Source: a candidate division Zixibacteria bacterium HGW-Zixibacteria-1
GTDB lineage: Bacteria > Zixibacteria > MSB-5A5 > GN15 > PGXB01
Length of the DNA: 46,851 nt
Reading direction: 5' to 3'
NCBI GenBank assembly: GCA_002838945.1
Contig: PGXB01000029.1
Location: 1-46,851 of the forward strand
Part shown: positions 17,908-25,848 of the stretch, in pieces
Numbering within the stretch: the stretch's first letter is position 1
Layout of the letters: every line of letters starts with the position of its first letter
Notes under the pieces: model-generated
Seen by the model: the letters and a program-made list of their open reading frames with translations, nothing else
Databases searched by the model: none
What the model was told of the DNA's origin: nothing
Position numbers and translations under genes: made by a program

Positions 17908-18146
17908 TATTTTAATAAATGTCCGGAATATAGATCAGTCTTTCATCGGAAATATTATTGCAGGCGGTTTTACGATTTTCTCGATGATCATAATTATCGA
18001 AAAGGCCTTTCTTAATGGTAAAGACCCGGAAACTGAAGAAAAGCAATTGTGTGAGGTCCTGGATCCTTTTCGTCGGCTCCGGGTTCTTTACCAATAGATT
18101 TCCCCATATTGCGTCAAGACGATAACCTTTCTGCAGATTATAAAAA

Positions 18147-18171
18147 AAGGGCGGGAACCATTCCCGCCCTT
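18147..18171. terminator. Terminator-like hairpin
   Basis: AAGGGCGGGAA (18147-18157) / TTCCCGCCCTT (18161-18171) with loop cca. The T-run is strong on the minus strand (7 T) and weak on the plus strand (TTCTATATAG). Nearly identical to the hairpin at 19775-19803, so the two may be copies of one element. Confidence 0.65.
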
Positions 18172-18275
18172 CTATATAGCTACCCGATTTAATTTTATGA
18201 CGATTTTCAGAGTACAATATTTATCACTATTATATTCAACCGGGAATCATAATTTCTAAATTTTATAATAATAAC

Positions 18276-18304
18276 TTGACAGACTAATCCTCATTTGATA
18301 TTTT
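18276..18304 (+). promoter_or_regulatory. Promoter upstream of the Lnt-like gene
   Basis: TTGACA (18276-18281), 17-nt spacer, TATTTT (18299-18304). It leaves a leader of about 170 nt before the start at 18484. Confidence 0.55.
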
Positions 18305-18483
18305 ATAACCAGGTTCCAGTTTTTCACAGTTAATAGCATTTTCACATCTAGAAGGATGGCCTTATAGCCAAAAAGTCGGCTGTACAAATTTGGCAGGTTG
18401 TCTGACACCAATTGATTACTCCAGCTGCCAAAAGTTGCATCTGAACTCGAAAAAATACTGTAGACCAGATTCACACCACTGTG

Positions 18484-19215
18484 ATGAATAAACAGTCATA
18501 TTTGTCTGCCATGAAGAGTGGAAAAAGATCTGCGGCTTCTATAATTCGAAGATGGGCGGAATCTTATTTATATGCAGGTTCCTCCACTATTCTCTTATGT
18601 CTATCTATTAGTTATCAGGACTGTTGGTACTTTTGTTTTTTTGCCCTGGCTCCTTTCTTATATCGCGTATCAACGACAGATTCCAAAGAAGGAGCGAAAA
18701 CCGGTTTTCTATTTGGCTCGACGCTTTTTATTATGTTTATCAGTGAGCCAATATTGTCGCTCAGCTTCAAGGCTATTGCTCATTTGATTCTCGGTATTGG
18801 ATTACTAACTGGATTCGGATGGCTGGCCGGCAAAATATGGCAGAAGTGGGGAAGAAATGCCGCTTTGCTTGCCTTATTTTGGACTGCTATGGAGTCAGCC
18901 TTGTACTTTTCTGGTGTCAAAGATGGGTTACTTCTGGGGCACAATGTAACATCTCCATTAATAGATAAGTTCATCATTGTTACGGGCATACTTGCCGCCT
19001 CTGCGGTAATCGTAATGATAAATGCAATTCTTGCAATTCTGATAGATAAAATATTCTCGTCGGCAACTGCCCGGCGGTATTATAGCAAAGAAAGTGAAAA
19101 ACACTGGAACCTTTTCTATTTGGCCGGGCGGTTTGCCTTTTGTAGGTATTCCATTAGTGAAAGCCGAGCTCCCCCCTATATTTATTTATGGAGTTGTAAT
19201 GAAATTTTCAAATAA
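18484..19215 (+). CDS. Lnt-like integral membrane protein lacking the nitrilase domain (possible fragment)
   Basis: 243-residue membrane protein with about six hydrophobic helices. The run ISYQDCWYFCFFALAPFLY, then KEGAKTGFLFGSTLFIMF and ALLALFWTAMESAL, follows the N-terminal membrane part of apolipoprotein N-acyltransferase, where a helix with LAPLL, a short loop, GFLFG and a W-x-x-x-E region occur in that order. The catalytic nitrilase domain of Lnt (another ~280 residues) is absent. The last ~35 residues (after SSATARRYY) look unlike a membrane protein and may be out-of-frame sequence; the neighbouring frame is also open there. No clear ribosome site; ATG at 18484 chosen over GTG at 18481. 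It lies between two proteins with IPTL-like C-termini. Could be a true short membrane protein, perhaps a processing partner of those anchors, or a decayed lnt. Confidence 0.5.
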   Translation: MNKQSYLSAMKSGKRSAASIIRRWAESYLYAGSSTILLCLSISYQDCWYFCFFALAPFLYRVSTTDSKEGAKTGFLFGSTLFIMFISEPILSLSFKAIAHLILGIGLLTGFGWLAGKIWQKWGRNAALLALFWTAMESALYFSGVKDGLLLGHNVTSPLIDKFIIVTGILAASAVIVMINAILAILIDKIFSSATARRYYSKESEKHWNLFYLAGRFAFCRYSISESRAPPYIYLWSCNEIFK

Positions 19216-19243
19216 TAATTTAGCTAAGCATACAGGAGTGAAC

Positions 19244-19756
19244 ATGTTAAGATTTTCAAAATACTTTGTCGCTTTGTTGTTTCTGATTTTGCTTGCCGCG
19301 TCCCCGGCTTTCAGCCAGGATAAGGGTGAATCCGTCCAGATAATTGATAATAGCGGCAACCCGGTTTTCAATAAACCCTGGGTGCACCTTGCCATACCAA
19401 CTGGCATGACTGATGACGTGGTATTCGCTAATCAAAATACTTATTCGGTCGAGTTGCTTAATGATAAATGGCCGGCAGGACGCACGCAAAAAACCGCTGG
19501 AGGGGGGGATGTCCTGACGACCACAGCCCCGGGCAATTCAAAACAGTATATTTTTAGTCCTGAAGACAGGGGTCGCTGGATGTTTCTTGTGAAAAAACAA
19601 GGGCAGCCGACATATACGGATACGCTATGGATATATGTCAATGTCCCGGCGCCTGTATCCTCGTTGACACCTTATGGAATTATTGTCCTACTAATCCTGC
19701 TGATTGCGTCGGCGGTATGGATATTGACAAGAAAACGAGTCGCTGCGACAACATAA
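19244..19756 (+). CDS. Exported protein with IPTL-type C-terminal membrane anchor
   Basis: 170 residues from the ATG at 19244, which has AGGAGTG just upstream; the open frame reaches further left (19094) but without support. Signal peptide ends ASPAFS-Q. The middle ~110 residues form an unrecognised beta-rich domain (VQIIDNSGNPVF, YIFSPEDRGRWMFLVKK), loosely cupredoxin-like in style but with no copper ligands. The end is tripartite: SSLTPYG (139-145), a hydrophobic helix (146-162) and a TRKR basic end, closely matching the tail of the cupredoxin at 17204. Probably membrane-anchored on the outer face of the inner membrane or sorted by an unidentified enzyme. Confidence 0.75.
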   Translation: MLRFSKYFVALLFLILLAASPAFSQDKGESVQIIDNSGNPVFNKPWVHLAIPTGMTDDVVFANQNTYSVELLNDKWPAGRTQKTAGGGDVLTTTAPGNSKQYIFSPEDRGRWMFLVKKQGQPTYTDTLWIYVNVPAPVSSLTPYGIIVLLILLIASAVWILTRKRVAATT

Positions 19757-19774
19757 TTGTGTGATGTGTCTTAT

Positions 19775-19803
19775 AAAAGGGCGGGAATCATTCCCGCCCT
19801 TTT
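19775..19803. terminator. Bidirectional terminator
   Basis: AAAAGGGCGGGAA (19775-19787) / TTCCCGCCCTTTT (19791-19803), flanked by A-run and T-run on both sides, between two converging genes ending at 19756 (plus) and 19825 (minus). Confidence 0.85.
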
Positions 19804-19824
19804 ATATATTACTCAATATTTATT

Positions 19825-20523
19825 TTAATGAATTATGTCCAAGAGACGGCTCCATCTGACACGTTCCGGGAAATGAACGACATTATATAAAAATAATCTT
19901 GGGACCGACAAGGGATCGGTCACGGAAACCTCGGGTGATTTTTCATCCGGTTTCCAGGACCAGTGAATGAACATGGCCTGGCCCAGAATTAGATCCCTGT
20001 GAACAACACCCCAGAAACGGGAGTCATAAGAATTGTCACGATTGTCCCCCATCATAAAAAAACAATCCCTGGGGACCACAACCGGCCCGTAATTATCCCT
20101 GGTATTGTCGCCGTTGGGGGGTCTTGAGATCATTGGTTTGGTAAATTTGGAATGAGTTGGATTTGGGAAAACCACTCCATCTACATATAATACCTTATCT
20201 CTGACCTCGACCGTCTGCCCTCCGACTGCGACACAGCGCTTGATATAATTGGTAACACCGTCGCCGGGCCATTTAAAAATGACGATATCGCCGGGCTGCG
20301 GATCCCTGAAAGCCGGTAACTGCCAGTTGACAATCGGCATCCTGGCGCCATATTTGAATTTATTGGCGATCAGAAAGTCACCGACAAGAAGAGTATCCTC
20401 CATGGAAGCCGAAGGAATCTTGTAGGCTTCGACTATCGACGTCTTTATAATTACCGCAAGAACGACGGCTATCAGTAATGATTTAACATTTTCCCAAATT
20501 ATGTCAAAAGCGCTCTTGGACAT
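19825..20523 (-). CDS. lepB: Signal peptidase I
   Basis: Inner-membrane leader peptidase that removes Sec/Tat signal peptides. N-terminal membrane helix (about 13-30), then the catalytic Ser40 in IPSASMEDTLL, the general base Lys95 in YIKRCVAVGG, and the conserved box GDNRDNSYDSRFWG. Length of 232 residues fits the single-helix form. GAGAGG precedes the ATG. Third gene of a dxr-rseP-lepB run with a 28-nt gap after rseP. Confidence 0.96.
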   Translation of the reverse strand: MSKSAFDIIWENVKSLLIAVVLAVIIKTSIVEAYKIPSASMEDTLLVGDFLIANKFKYGARMPIVNWQLPAFRDPQPGDIVIFKWPGDGVTNYIKRCVAVGGQTVEVRDKVLYVDGVVFPNPTHSKFTKPMISRPPNGDNTRDNYGPVVVPRDCFFMMGDNRDNSYDSRFWGVVHRDLILGQAMFIHWSWKPDEKSPEVSVTDPLSVPRLFLYNVVHFPERVRWSRLLDIIH

Positions 20524-20551
20524 TTATACCTCTCGCTTTATTTTTATACAC

Positions 20552-21604
20552 TTAACGTAAACGGAATATATCATTAAAAGTTACAAAAACAATCAGTATC
20601 AGCATAAAGGCCAGGCCGACCTGCTGGGCAACCAGGCGCGCCTTGATTGAGAGCGGTTTTCCCTTTAGTTTTTCCACGATCAGAAAAAGCATATGACCAC
20701 CGTCAAGAACCGGAATCGGCAATATATTCAGAACCGCAAGATTAACCGAGAGGAGTGCCATAAATTCAAGCAGTACGTCAAATCCGGATCGGGCCGTCTG
20801 TCCGGCCAGCTGGCTGATAAATATCGGGCCTCCGATTCCGGAGGGATCGACCCTTCTGGTAATAAGATCATAGACAAAGCCAAACACCATTTTGACATAA
20901 AATATCGATTGACTGAAACCTTCACCAAAAGCCGAAACGATATTCATACGTGAGTAAATGACCTTGGGATTGATACCGATCAGCCCAATCTGAACCGAGT
21001 CACCGGAAGCGTTTTGCGCCCAGCTTTTTATGGTGGTCATGGTCTTTGTATAAAGCTGTCCGTCCCGTTCCCAGGTGACCGTTACCGGCTGCTCAATTTT
21101 GGGGTAGATAATCGAATCGGCCATATGGCGGAACGAATTTATGGCGACGCCGTCGATCTCGACAATCCTGTCACCCGGCAGAATGCCGGCCATGGCCGCC
21201 GGACCGGTTTCATCGACTCCCCTGACGATAACGGCATTATCGACCGCTTCGCCGCGGATCGAATAAACGCCGGCCAGGACCAAAACGGCCAGGGCGAAAT
21301 TCATGAACGGCCCGGCGAATATAACCAGAAACCTTTTCCAGACCGGTTTTGACATAAATTCCCACGGTTCGCCGCTGGCTTCTTCATCGGGATTTTCTCC
21401 GGCCATTTTGACATAGCCGCCAAGCGGTATGGCGCCGATGGCATATTCGGTTTCGCCCCATTTTCTTGACAATATCGTCGGGGGAAAACCGAGCGAAAAT
21501 TTATCGACCCTGATCCCTGATTTTTTGGCGACCAGGAAATGTCCTAATTCATGGAAAAATATCAAAACACCCAAAACAAAAATTGTCGCCAATGCTGTAA
21601 TCAA
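20552..21604 (-). CDS. rseP: Site-2 RIP metalloprotease RseP
   Basis: Zinc intramembrane protease that cuts anti-sigma factors and leftover signal peptides within the membrane. Active-site HELGH at residues 18-22, the second zinc motif NILPIPVLDGGH near residue 290, and one PDZ domain (about 110-185, GPAAMAGILPGDRIVEIDG) between them. 350 residues, usual length for a one-PDZ form. Start codon is TTG with GAGGTG upstream; no other start fits. It begins 4 nt after dxr stops. Confidence 0.95.
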   Translation of the reverse strand: MITALATIFVLGVLIFFHELGHFLVAKKSGIRVDKFSLGFPPTILSRKWGETEYAIGAIPLGGYVKMAGENPDEEASGEPWEFMSKPVWKRFLVIFAGPFMNFALAVLVLAGVYSIRGEAVDNAVIVRGVDETGPAAMAGILPGDRIVEIDGVAINSFRHMADSIIYPKIEQPVTVTWERDGQLYTKTMTTIKSWAQNASGDSVQIGLIGINPKVIYSRMNIVSAFGEGFSQSIFYVKMVFGFVYDLITRRVDPSGIGGPIFISQLAGQTARSGFDVLLEFMALLSVNLAVLNILPIPVLDGGHMLFLIVEKLKGKPLSIKARLVAQQVGLAFMLILIVFVTFNDIFRLR

Positions 21605-21608
21605 AACA

Positions 21609-22760
21609 TCACCTCATTATTTCTAAAGCAACTTTGCGGGCCCAGCGATCCGCCTCAAAAATATCCTCAAGATTCGGCTTTTCGGCAGGCTTATGTTTTT
21701 CGACCGTATTTATTATTATATCGGGAATAGCCCGAAATTCAATAGTCTCCTTTAAAAAGGCCGCCACAGCCACTTCATTGGCCGCATTATAAACGGCCGC
21801 AGTCGTTCCCCCCGAACGGGCGACCTTAAAGGCCAGTTTAAGTAAAATAAACTTTTCATAATCCGGTTTATAAAAATTCAACTTTCCCACTTCCGTCAAG
21901 TCTATATAACCATTATTACCGGCAACTCGTTCAGGAAAAAATAAGGCATAGGCAATCGGCAGCCTCATATCGGGGCTGGAAAGCTGGGCGATTATCGAGG
22001 AATCAATAAACTCGACCATGGAATGAATCACCGACTGGGGGTGAATAACGACATCAATTTTATCGATCGGAACCTGGAACAGATGCATCGCCTCAAGTAT
22101 TTCCAGACCTTTATTCATCATGGTGGCTGAATCAATTGTTATTTTCGGACCCATTTTCCAGGTCGGGTGGCTCAGGGCCTGCTCCCTGGTAATTTTATCG
22201 AACTCGGAGAGCGGAACATCGCGGAAAGGTCCGCCGGAACCGGTTAGAATAATTTTTTTGATTTCCCGTTTTTGACCCGCAAATAGGGCCTGCCAGATGG
22301 CCGAATGTTCGGAATCAACCGGAATAATTTCGGCCCCGGTGCGGGCGGCAGCCTCATTTATTAGGGGTCCGCCGATGACCATCGATTCTTTGTTGGCCAG
22401 GGCCAGTCTTTTGCCGGCCAAGACCGTTTTCAGCGAGGCCGTCAGCCCGGCGGCGCCGACCACGGCATTGAGGACAATGTCGGCCTCCTCGAGCCCGGCC
22501 AGTTCCTCGACCCCGGTTTCGGCCTTAAATAGCCTGATATCATCCGCTTGGGAGGAATTTCGAAATTGTCGATAAGCATCCGGGTCGGTGACGGCCACAT
22601 ATTTCGGCTTGAATCTGGCAATTTGATCCCGAAGTAAATCGATATTCGAATGGACCGATAGGCCGACAACTTCGATTCGGTCAATGTTTTTCTCAACCAC
22701 ATCGAGGGCCGATTTGCCGATCGAGCCGGACGAACCAAGTATGACCAATCGTTTTTTCAT
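21609..22760 (-). CDS. dxr: 1-deoxy-D-xylulose 5-phosphate reductoisomerase
   Basis: NADPH-dependent enzyme of the MEP isoprenoid pathway converting DXP to MEP. NADPH-binding GSSGSIGKSALDV (9-21), LANKESMVIGG, metal/substrate-binding VDSEHSAIWQ and SGGPFRD, and SHPTWKMGPKITIDSATMMNKGLE are all present. Full length (383). The C-terminal region is normal. The ATG follows a terminator hairpin by only 13 nt and shows no ribosome site, so how it is expressed is unclear. Heads the dxr-rseP-lepB set. Confidence 0.96.
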   Translation of the reverse strand: MKKRLVILGSSGSIGKSALDVVEKNIDRIEVVGLSVHSNIDLLRDQIARFKPKYVAVTDPDAYRQFRNSSQADDIRLFKAETGVEELAGLEEADIVLNAVVGAAGLTASLKTVLAGKRLALANKESMVIGGPLINEAAARTGAEIIPVDSEHSAIWQALFAGQKREIKKIILTGSGGPFRDVPLSEFDKITREQALSHPTWKMGPKITIDSATMMNKGLEILEAMHLFQVPIDKIDVVIHPQSVIHSMVEFIDSSIIAQLSSPDMRLPIAYALFFPERVAGNNGYIDLTEVGKLNFYKPDYEKFILLKLAFKVARSGGTTAAVYNAANEVAVAAFLKETIEFRAIPDIIINTVEKHKPAEKPNLEDIFEADRWARKVALEIMR

Positions 22761-22773
22761 CTATTTAAATAAA

Positions 22774-22790
22774 CGGGGCCAAAGGCCCCG
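22774..22790 (-). terminator. Terminator-like hairpin between the cyclophilin gene and dxr
   Basis: CGGGGCC (22774-22780) / GGCCCCG (22784-22790) with loop aaa; on the minus strand followed by TTTATTT. It ends cyclophilin transcription or acts as an attenuator in front of dxr. Confidence 0.6.
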
Positions 22791-22828
22791 TGTTCCAATC
22801 AAAAATTTCTATCCCTCTGAAATCGAGA

Positions 22829-23446
22829 TTACTCACCGGCCTCTTTTGTGACATCTTTGAGAATAGTTACTTTTCTCATAAAGACATCCTTGAGCGGTCT
22901 ATCCTGAGCGCCGGTCTGGACCTTTCCAATTTTGTGAAGGGTATCATAGCCATCCATAAGATGTCCAAAGATGGTATATTGGCCATCCAGATACTGAGCC
23001 GGAGCCAGGCAGATAAAGAACTGTGATCCGGCCGAATTGGGATTCTGGCTGCGGGCCATAGATAATGTACCTTCAATATGTTTGAGCTTGCTGAATTCAG
23101 CGGGAAGGGAATATCCCGGGCCGCCGGTGCCGTTTCCTTTCGGATCGCCGCCCTGAATCATAAAGCCGTCTATAACTCTGTGGAAGATAAGGCCGTCATA
23201 GAAGCCTTCACGAATGCGGGCAAGCATGGAATCGACATGAATCGGGGCGACATCACGGAAAAGCTCCAGTTTCATGGTTCCGAAATCGGTCTCGATGGCA
23301 ACTTCCGGATTATCCGCATTTCTCTTGGTATATTCGCTTTTTTCCACTATCTTATCCCCCTTCGTGTCTTTCGACTGCTCCTCTCCTGCCGACACCATGG
23401 AAAATACCAGGGTCATGGACAGCAGCAAGATGACAAAATACTTCAT
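22829..23446 (-). CDS. Exported cyclophilin-type peptidyl-prolyl cis-trans isomerase
   Basis: Catalyses cis-trans isomerisation of prolyl bonds, probably in the periplasm. Signal peptide (FVILLLSMTLVFSMVSAG), a short charged linker, then a compact cyclophilin domain with FHRVIDGFMIQGGDPKGNGTGG, the catalytic Arg in FHRV, the SMARSQNPNSAGSQFFICL segment and YTIFGHLMDG. 205 residues. A promoter lies directly upstream. It is separated from dxr by a hairpin. Confidence 0.95.
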   Translation of the reverse strand: MKYFVILLLSMTLVFSMVSAGEEQSKDTKGDKIVEKSEYTKRNADNPEVAIETDFGTMKLELFRDVAPIHVDSMLARIREGFYDGLIFHRVIDGFMIQGGDPKGNGTGGPGYSLPAEFSKLKHIEGTLSMARSQNPNSAGSQFFICLAPAQYLDGQYTIFGHLMDGYDTLHKIGKVQTGAQDRPLKDVFMRKVTILKDVTKEAGE

Positions 23447-23497
23447 GTGCGCTCTTTCCTTTCCTTCCAGTCAAATTCAAAACTGATTTAGACTAAT

Positions 23498-23526
23498 AAT
23501 ATACTTTCTCATTATACTACTGTCAA
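23498..23526 (-). promoter_or_regulatory. Promoter of the cyclophilin gene
   Basis: Minus strand TTGACA (23526-23521), 17-nt spacer, TATATT (23503-23498); about 50 nt before the ATG at 23446. Confidence 0.75.
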
Positions 23527-23574
23527 ACCTCAAATTTCGATGAAATTTTAATCAAAAAAATATAACAAAATTGA

Positions 23575-23603
23575 TTGACATCGGGCAAATAATGTGCCAT
23601 GTT
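23575..23603 (+). promoter_or_regulatory. Promoter of a candidate small RNA
   Basis: TTGACA (23575-23580), 17-nt spacer ending in an extended -10 TGC, then CATGTT (23598-23603). No plus-strand gene follows. Confidence 0.45.
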
Positions 23604-23609
23604 TAAGTG

Positions 23610-23704
23610 TAGAGCCCGAGAAGTTCTCGAATAGAGGGCTTCGTTCGCCTCTAGCAATAACAGCAAAAGCCCCGTGGAAACAACCTTTCGGGGCTTTTTT
23701 AATT
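23610..23704 (+). ncRNA. Candidate ~95-nt small RNA
   Basis: Bounded by the promoter at 23575 and the terminator at 23665-23698 and lying between divergently transcribed or minus-strand genes. Within it, UAGAGG (23632-23637) pairs with CCUCUA (23648-23653), and AGCCC (23613-23617) can instead pair with GGGCU (23636-23640), so two exclusive folds exist. It matches no family I recognise. Confidence 0.4.
23665..23698. terminator. Rho-independent terminator (both directions possible)
   Basis: AAAAGCCCCG (23665-23674) / CGGGGCTTTT (23689-23698) with a 14-nt loop and six T on the plus strand; on the minus strand it can also end transcription of the lipoprotein gene. Confidence 0.75.
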
Positions 23705-23749
23705 TATGAATAATACGAGAATTCAAATATTAAATTTCACCTGCCCATT

Positions 23750-24448
23750 TTACGGGCTGACGTACAATTCAAGGGCCAGGTCGGGCGGCCATTGTTCGTC
23801 ATATATGGATATTTTGCCTCCCCATAATTCAAGCAGGACATAACGGCAGGGATGTGCATAAAAGGCGCCCGGCAAATCATCGATAAAAATAAACCAACTG
23901 TATTTTTCCAGTATAATTTGCCCCCCCGACGGTCTGACTATTTTAGTTCCGGGAGCCAATATATTAGGCGCATAATAAAGGTCCTTCAGGGCCAGGCTGT
24001 CGAATAATATATCCGATATAACAGTCTGTATGGCGGTATCCAGATCATAATACAAATTCAGGGCATCATAAATATCGGGGGGCCACTGTTCATTTATGAC
24101 GCTGATTTTGGAGCCGCTGGCCGGAACAAAAATATAGCGGCACGGGTGGGCCCAGCGCATACCGGGAGCATCATCGATAAAGAAGAACCAGCTTGGTTCG
24201 GACGCTTTATATGGTTCGGTCGGCTGCGGATCCTGATAATATCCAACTTCGGCTCCGGAGGGAAGCCTGTCGGGGTATCTGTAAAAGGCCAGGCTGTCCA
24301 GGTCATTGTGGAGAATATCGGATAGGACTTTCTGAGTGGCCTCGTTGAGATCAAGCGGGCTGGCGTTTTGATCATCGGAACAGCCGATAAAAATCGCGAA
24401 AATTATTATCAAAATAAGGCCGCCCAAAAAAAATACCTTCTGGTTCAT
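23750..24448 (-). CDS. Lipoprotein with two copies of an unrecognised domain
   Basis: From the ATG at 24448 (AAGGGA 7 nt upstream) the protein has 232 residues and a lipoprotein signal with Cys23 in FAIFIGCS. The rest is two copies of a ~95-residue unit. Each has a leading helix (QKVLSDILHNDLDSLAFYR / QTVISDILFDSLALKDLYY), then WFFFIDDAPGMRWAHPCRY / WFIFIDDLPGAFYAHPCRY, and ends with ISVINEQWPPD / ISIYDEQWPPD. The invariant core is W-F-x-F-I-D-D-x-P-G...A-H-P-C-R-Y...E/D-E-Q-W-P-P-D. I do not recognise the family; the pattern is distantly like propeptide/PepSY-style modules of secreted proteases. Expected to be membrane-attached in the periplasm or surface. Own promoter at 24517-24546. Confidence 0.75.
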   Translation of the reverse strand: MNQKVFFLGGLILIIIFAIFIGCSDDQNASPLDLNEATQKVLSDILHNDLDSLAFYRYPDRLPSGAEVGYYQDPQPTEPYKASEPSWFFFIDDAPGMRWAHPCRYIFVPASGSKISVINEQWPPDIYDALNLYYDLDTAIQTVISDILFDSLALKDLYYAPNILAPGTKIVRPSGGQIILEKYSWFIFIDDLPGAFYAHPCRYVLLELWGGKISIYDEQWPPDLALELYVSP

Positions 24449-24516
24449 ATTAATTCCCTTTGACAAATTTGCTCCTCGCCTTATAAAAAGGCCCAGCTTT
24501 GACATATTTTTATACC

Positions 24517-24546
24517 ATAATGACGATTGACGCCATTATCTGTCAA
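24517..24546 (-). promoter_or_regulatory. Promoter of the duplicated-domain lipoprotein gene
   Basis: Minus strand TTGACA (24546-24541), 18-nt spacer, CATTAT (24522-24517); leader of about 65 nt. Confidence 0.6.
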
Positions 24547-24595
24547 GGAATATATAATATCTGCAGGCGCATAAGCTTAATAATTTAATAGTTGT

Positions 24596-25723
24596 CTAAA
24601 ACGATAAATTTATCTGCCAGTAATTGGTATTTGATGATTTATAGTCATCGGAACGGGCAAAATCGAATGAAATGTCAAGCTCATTTTTTATATCATTCAG
24701 GAAAGAACTGTCCGGGTTAGGATTGCGATGCAGTATATTCAACCGGCGCAATGCTTCCATTATGGAAAGACCAAATCCCCAGCTGAGATCATCGATATCT
24801 TCAATTTTGCCGGCCCTGAGAAATATCACGCCGGATAGACCGGTTTCGAGACCGAGCCTCCTTGTCCACAGGCTCTCAAGATGTCTCATTTGAAAGGCGG
24901 GCCGGAGTGACAATAGCTGGTGTTGATGGCGGGCCAGTGAATATATGAGAGAGAATCCAAGTGTTGTGGATGTTGGCAGCGGATTTTTTTCGGAGCCAAA
25001 CCCCATATCCTGCCCTTCATTGGCATGAACGAAAGCAAAAGAAAAGGTCAAATCATCCTGTATTTTGGCCGCATCGTTTACACTGCTCTCGCGGGCCGCC
25101 AATTGCGAAAGAGAGATTTCCGCCAGAAGTCCCAGATCATAAGCATGGCCGTCGGCAATTTCCATATCAAGTTTTTCTTTGACATATTTCCCTGAGATTC
25201 CAATTCCAAGCTTGAAACACCTTGATCCAAACCCGATACTCGCGGTAATGCCTCGAACAACATCACTGGCCCGGAAATATGAAAACTCCTGTGATGTATC
25301 CCCGATTGGATAACCATAGTCGGTTCTCAATATGACACTGGTGTTGAGGGTCTGCTGAAAATAAGTCAACGCACCGATGAATTTGTTGTTGGAACAGTGA
25401 ATTTCAGCGGGAACTCTAAGACCCGCCAAAAACGATTTCAATCTGAAATCGTCAATGATGTCGGGATAGAATTTAATGCTATTGGGAAGTGAAACGGCGA
25501 TTTGTTTGTTGAGGTAAAAAATGCCGGCTGCGCCGGGATTCATCATGGCGGACTGCTCATCGGTAATATTCGCCCAGCAGCCGCCCATGCCATTGGCCCG
25601 GGCCGAATTATAGATGTTAAGAAATCGCATGCCGGCCGTGCCGACTTTGGATTGTCCAAACAGGCTCTGGCCGGAGGCCGATAATAATATCAGGCATATA
25701 AAAACAGGTTTTAAATATTTCAT
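24596..25723 (-). CDS. PorV/PorQ-like outer-membrane beta-barrel protein
   Basis: Exported protein of 375 residues from the ATG at 25723 (GGTGGGG upstream; a GTG at 25732 is the alternative). Signal peptide ends GQSLFGQ. The start of the mature part, VGTAGMRFLNIYNSARANGMGG, then ITDEQSAMMNPGAAG, is the hallmark of the PorV/PorQ (UPF0164) family: G-x-x-x-L-x-I...R-x-x-x-M-G-G-x...A-x-x-x-N-P-A-G. The remainder is amphipathic beta strand and the chain ends in a terminal Phe (INLSF), as outer-membrane barrels do. Homologues act in type IX secretion or as fatty-acid-transporter-like barrels. Second family member in this window (see 32909), but standing alone here. Confidence 0.8.
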   Translation of the reverse strand: MKYLKPVFICLILLSASGQSLFGQSKVGTAGMRFLNIYNSARANGMGGCWANITDEQSAMMNPGAAGIFYLNKQIAVSLPNSIKFYPDIIDDFRLKSFLAGLRVPAEIHCSNNKFIGALTYFQQTLNTSVILRTDYGYPIGDTSQEFSYFRASDVVRGITASIGFGSRCFKLGIGISGKYVKEKLDMEIADGHAYDLGLLAEISLSQLAARESSVNDAAKIQDDLTFSFAFVHANEGQDMGFGSEKNPLPTSTTLGFSLIYSLARHQHQLLSLRPAFQMRHLESLWTRRLGLETGLSGVIFLRAGKIEDIDDLSWGFGLSIMEALRRLNILHRNPNPDSSFLNDIKNELDISFDFARSDDYKSSNTNYWQINLSF

Positions 25724-25848
25724 AATCCCCACCCTTGAAAGTCTATAGGCTTTGGATTCCTTACAACAAGCAATCCCTCACAATTAAGCTGGCCGACTTC
25801 GTTAAAGACATCTTTGACAAAAGAAAAATTATATTACTAAGATAGATC

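Larger units (their letters stand above)
17756..18171 (+). ncRNA. Candidate non-coding transcript
   Basis: The stretch from the promoter at 17721 to the hairpin at 18147-18171 has no supported open frame. GGATCCAGGA (17761-17770) is complementary to TCCTGGATCC (18058-18067), a 10-bp long-range helix closing about 290 nt. It matches no RNA family I recognise (not tmRNA, RNase P or 6S by eye). It could instead be decayed coding DNA: the plus frame ending in LDPFRRLRVLYQ at about 18104 is protein-like but has no start. Low certainty. Confidence 0.25.

Noticed and set aside
17912-18217. 101-residue minus-strand open frame in the 830-bp gap
   Set aside because: It reads straight through the terminator hairpin at 18147-18171, has no ribosome site and no known motif.
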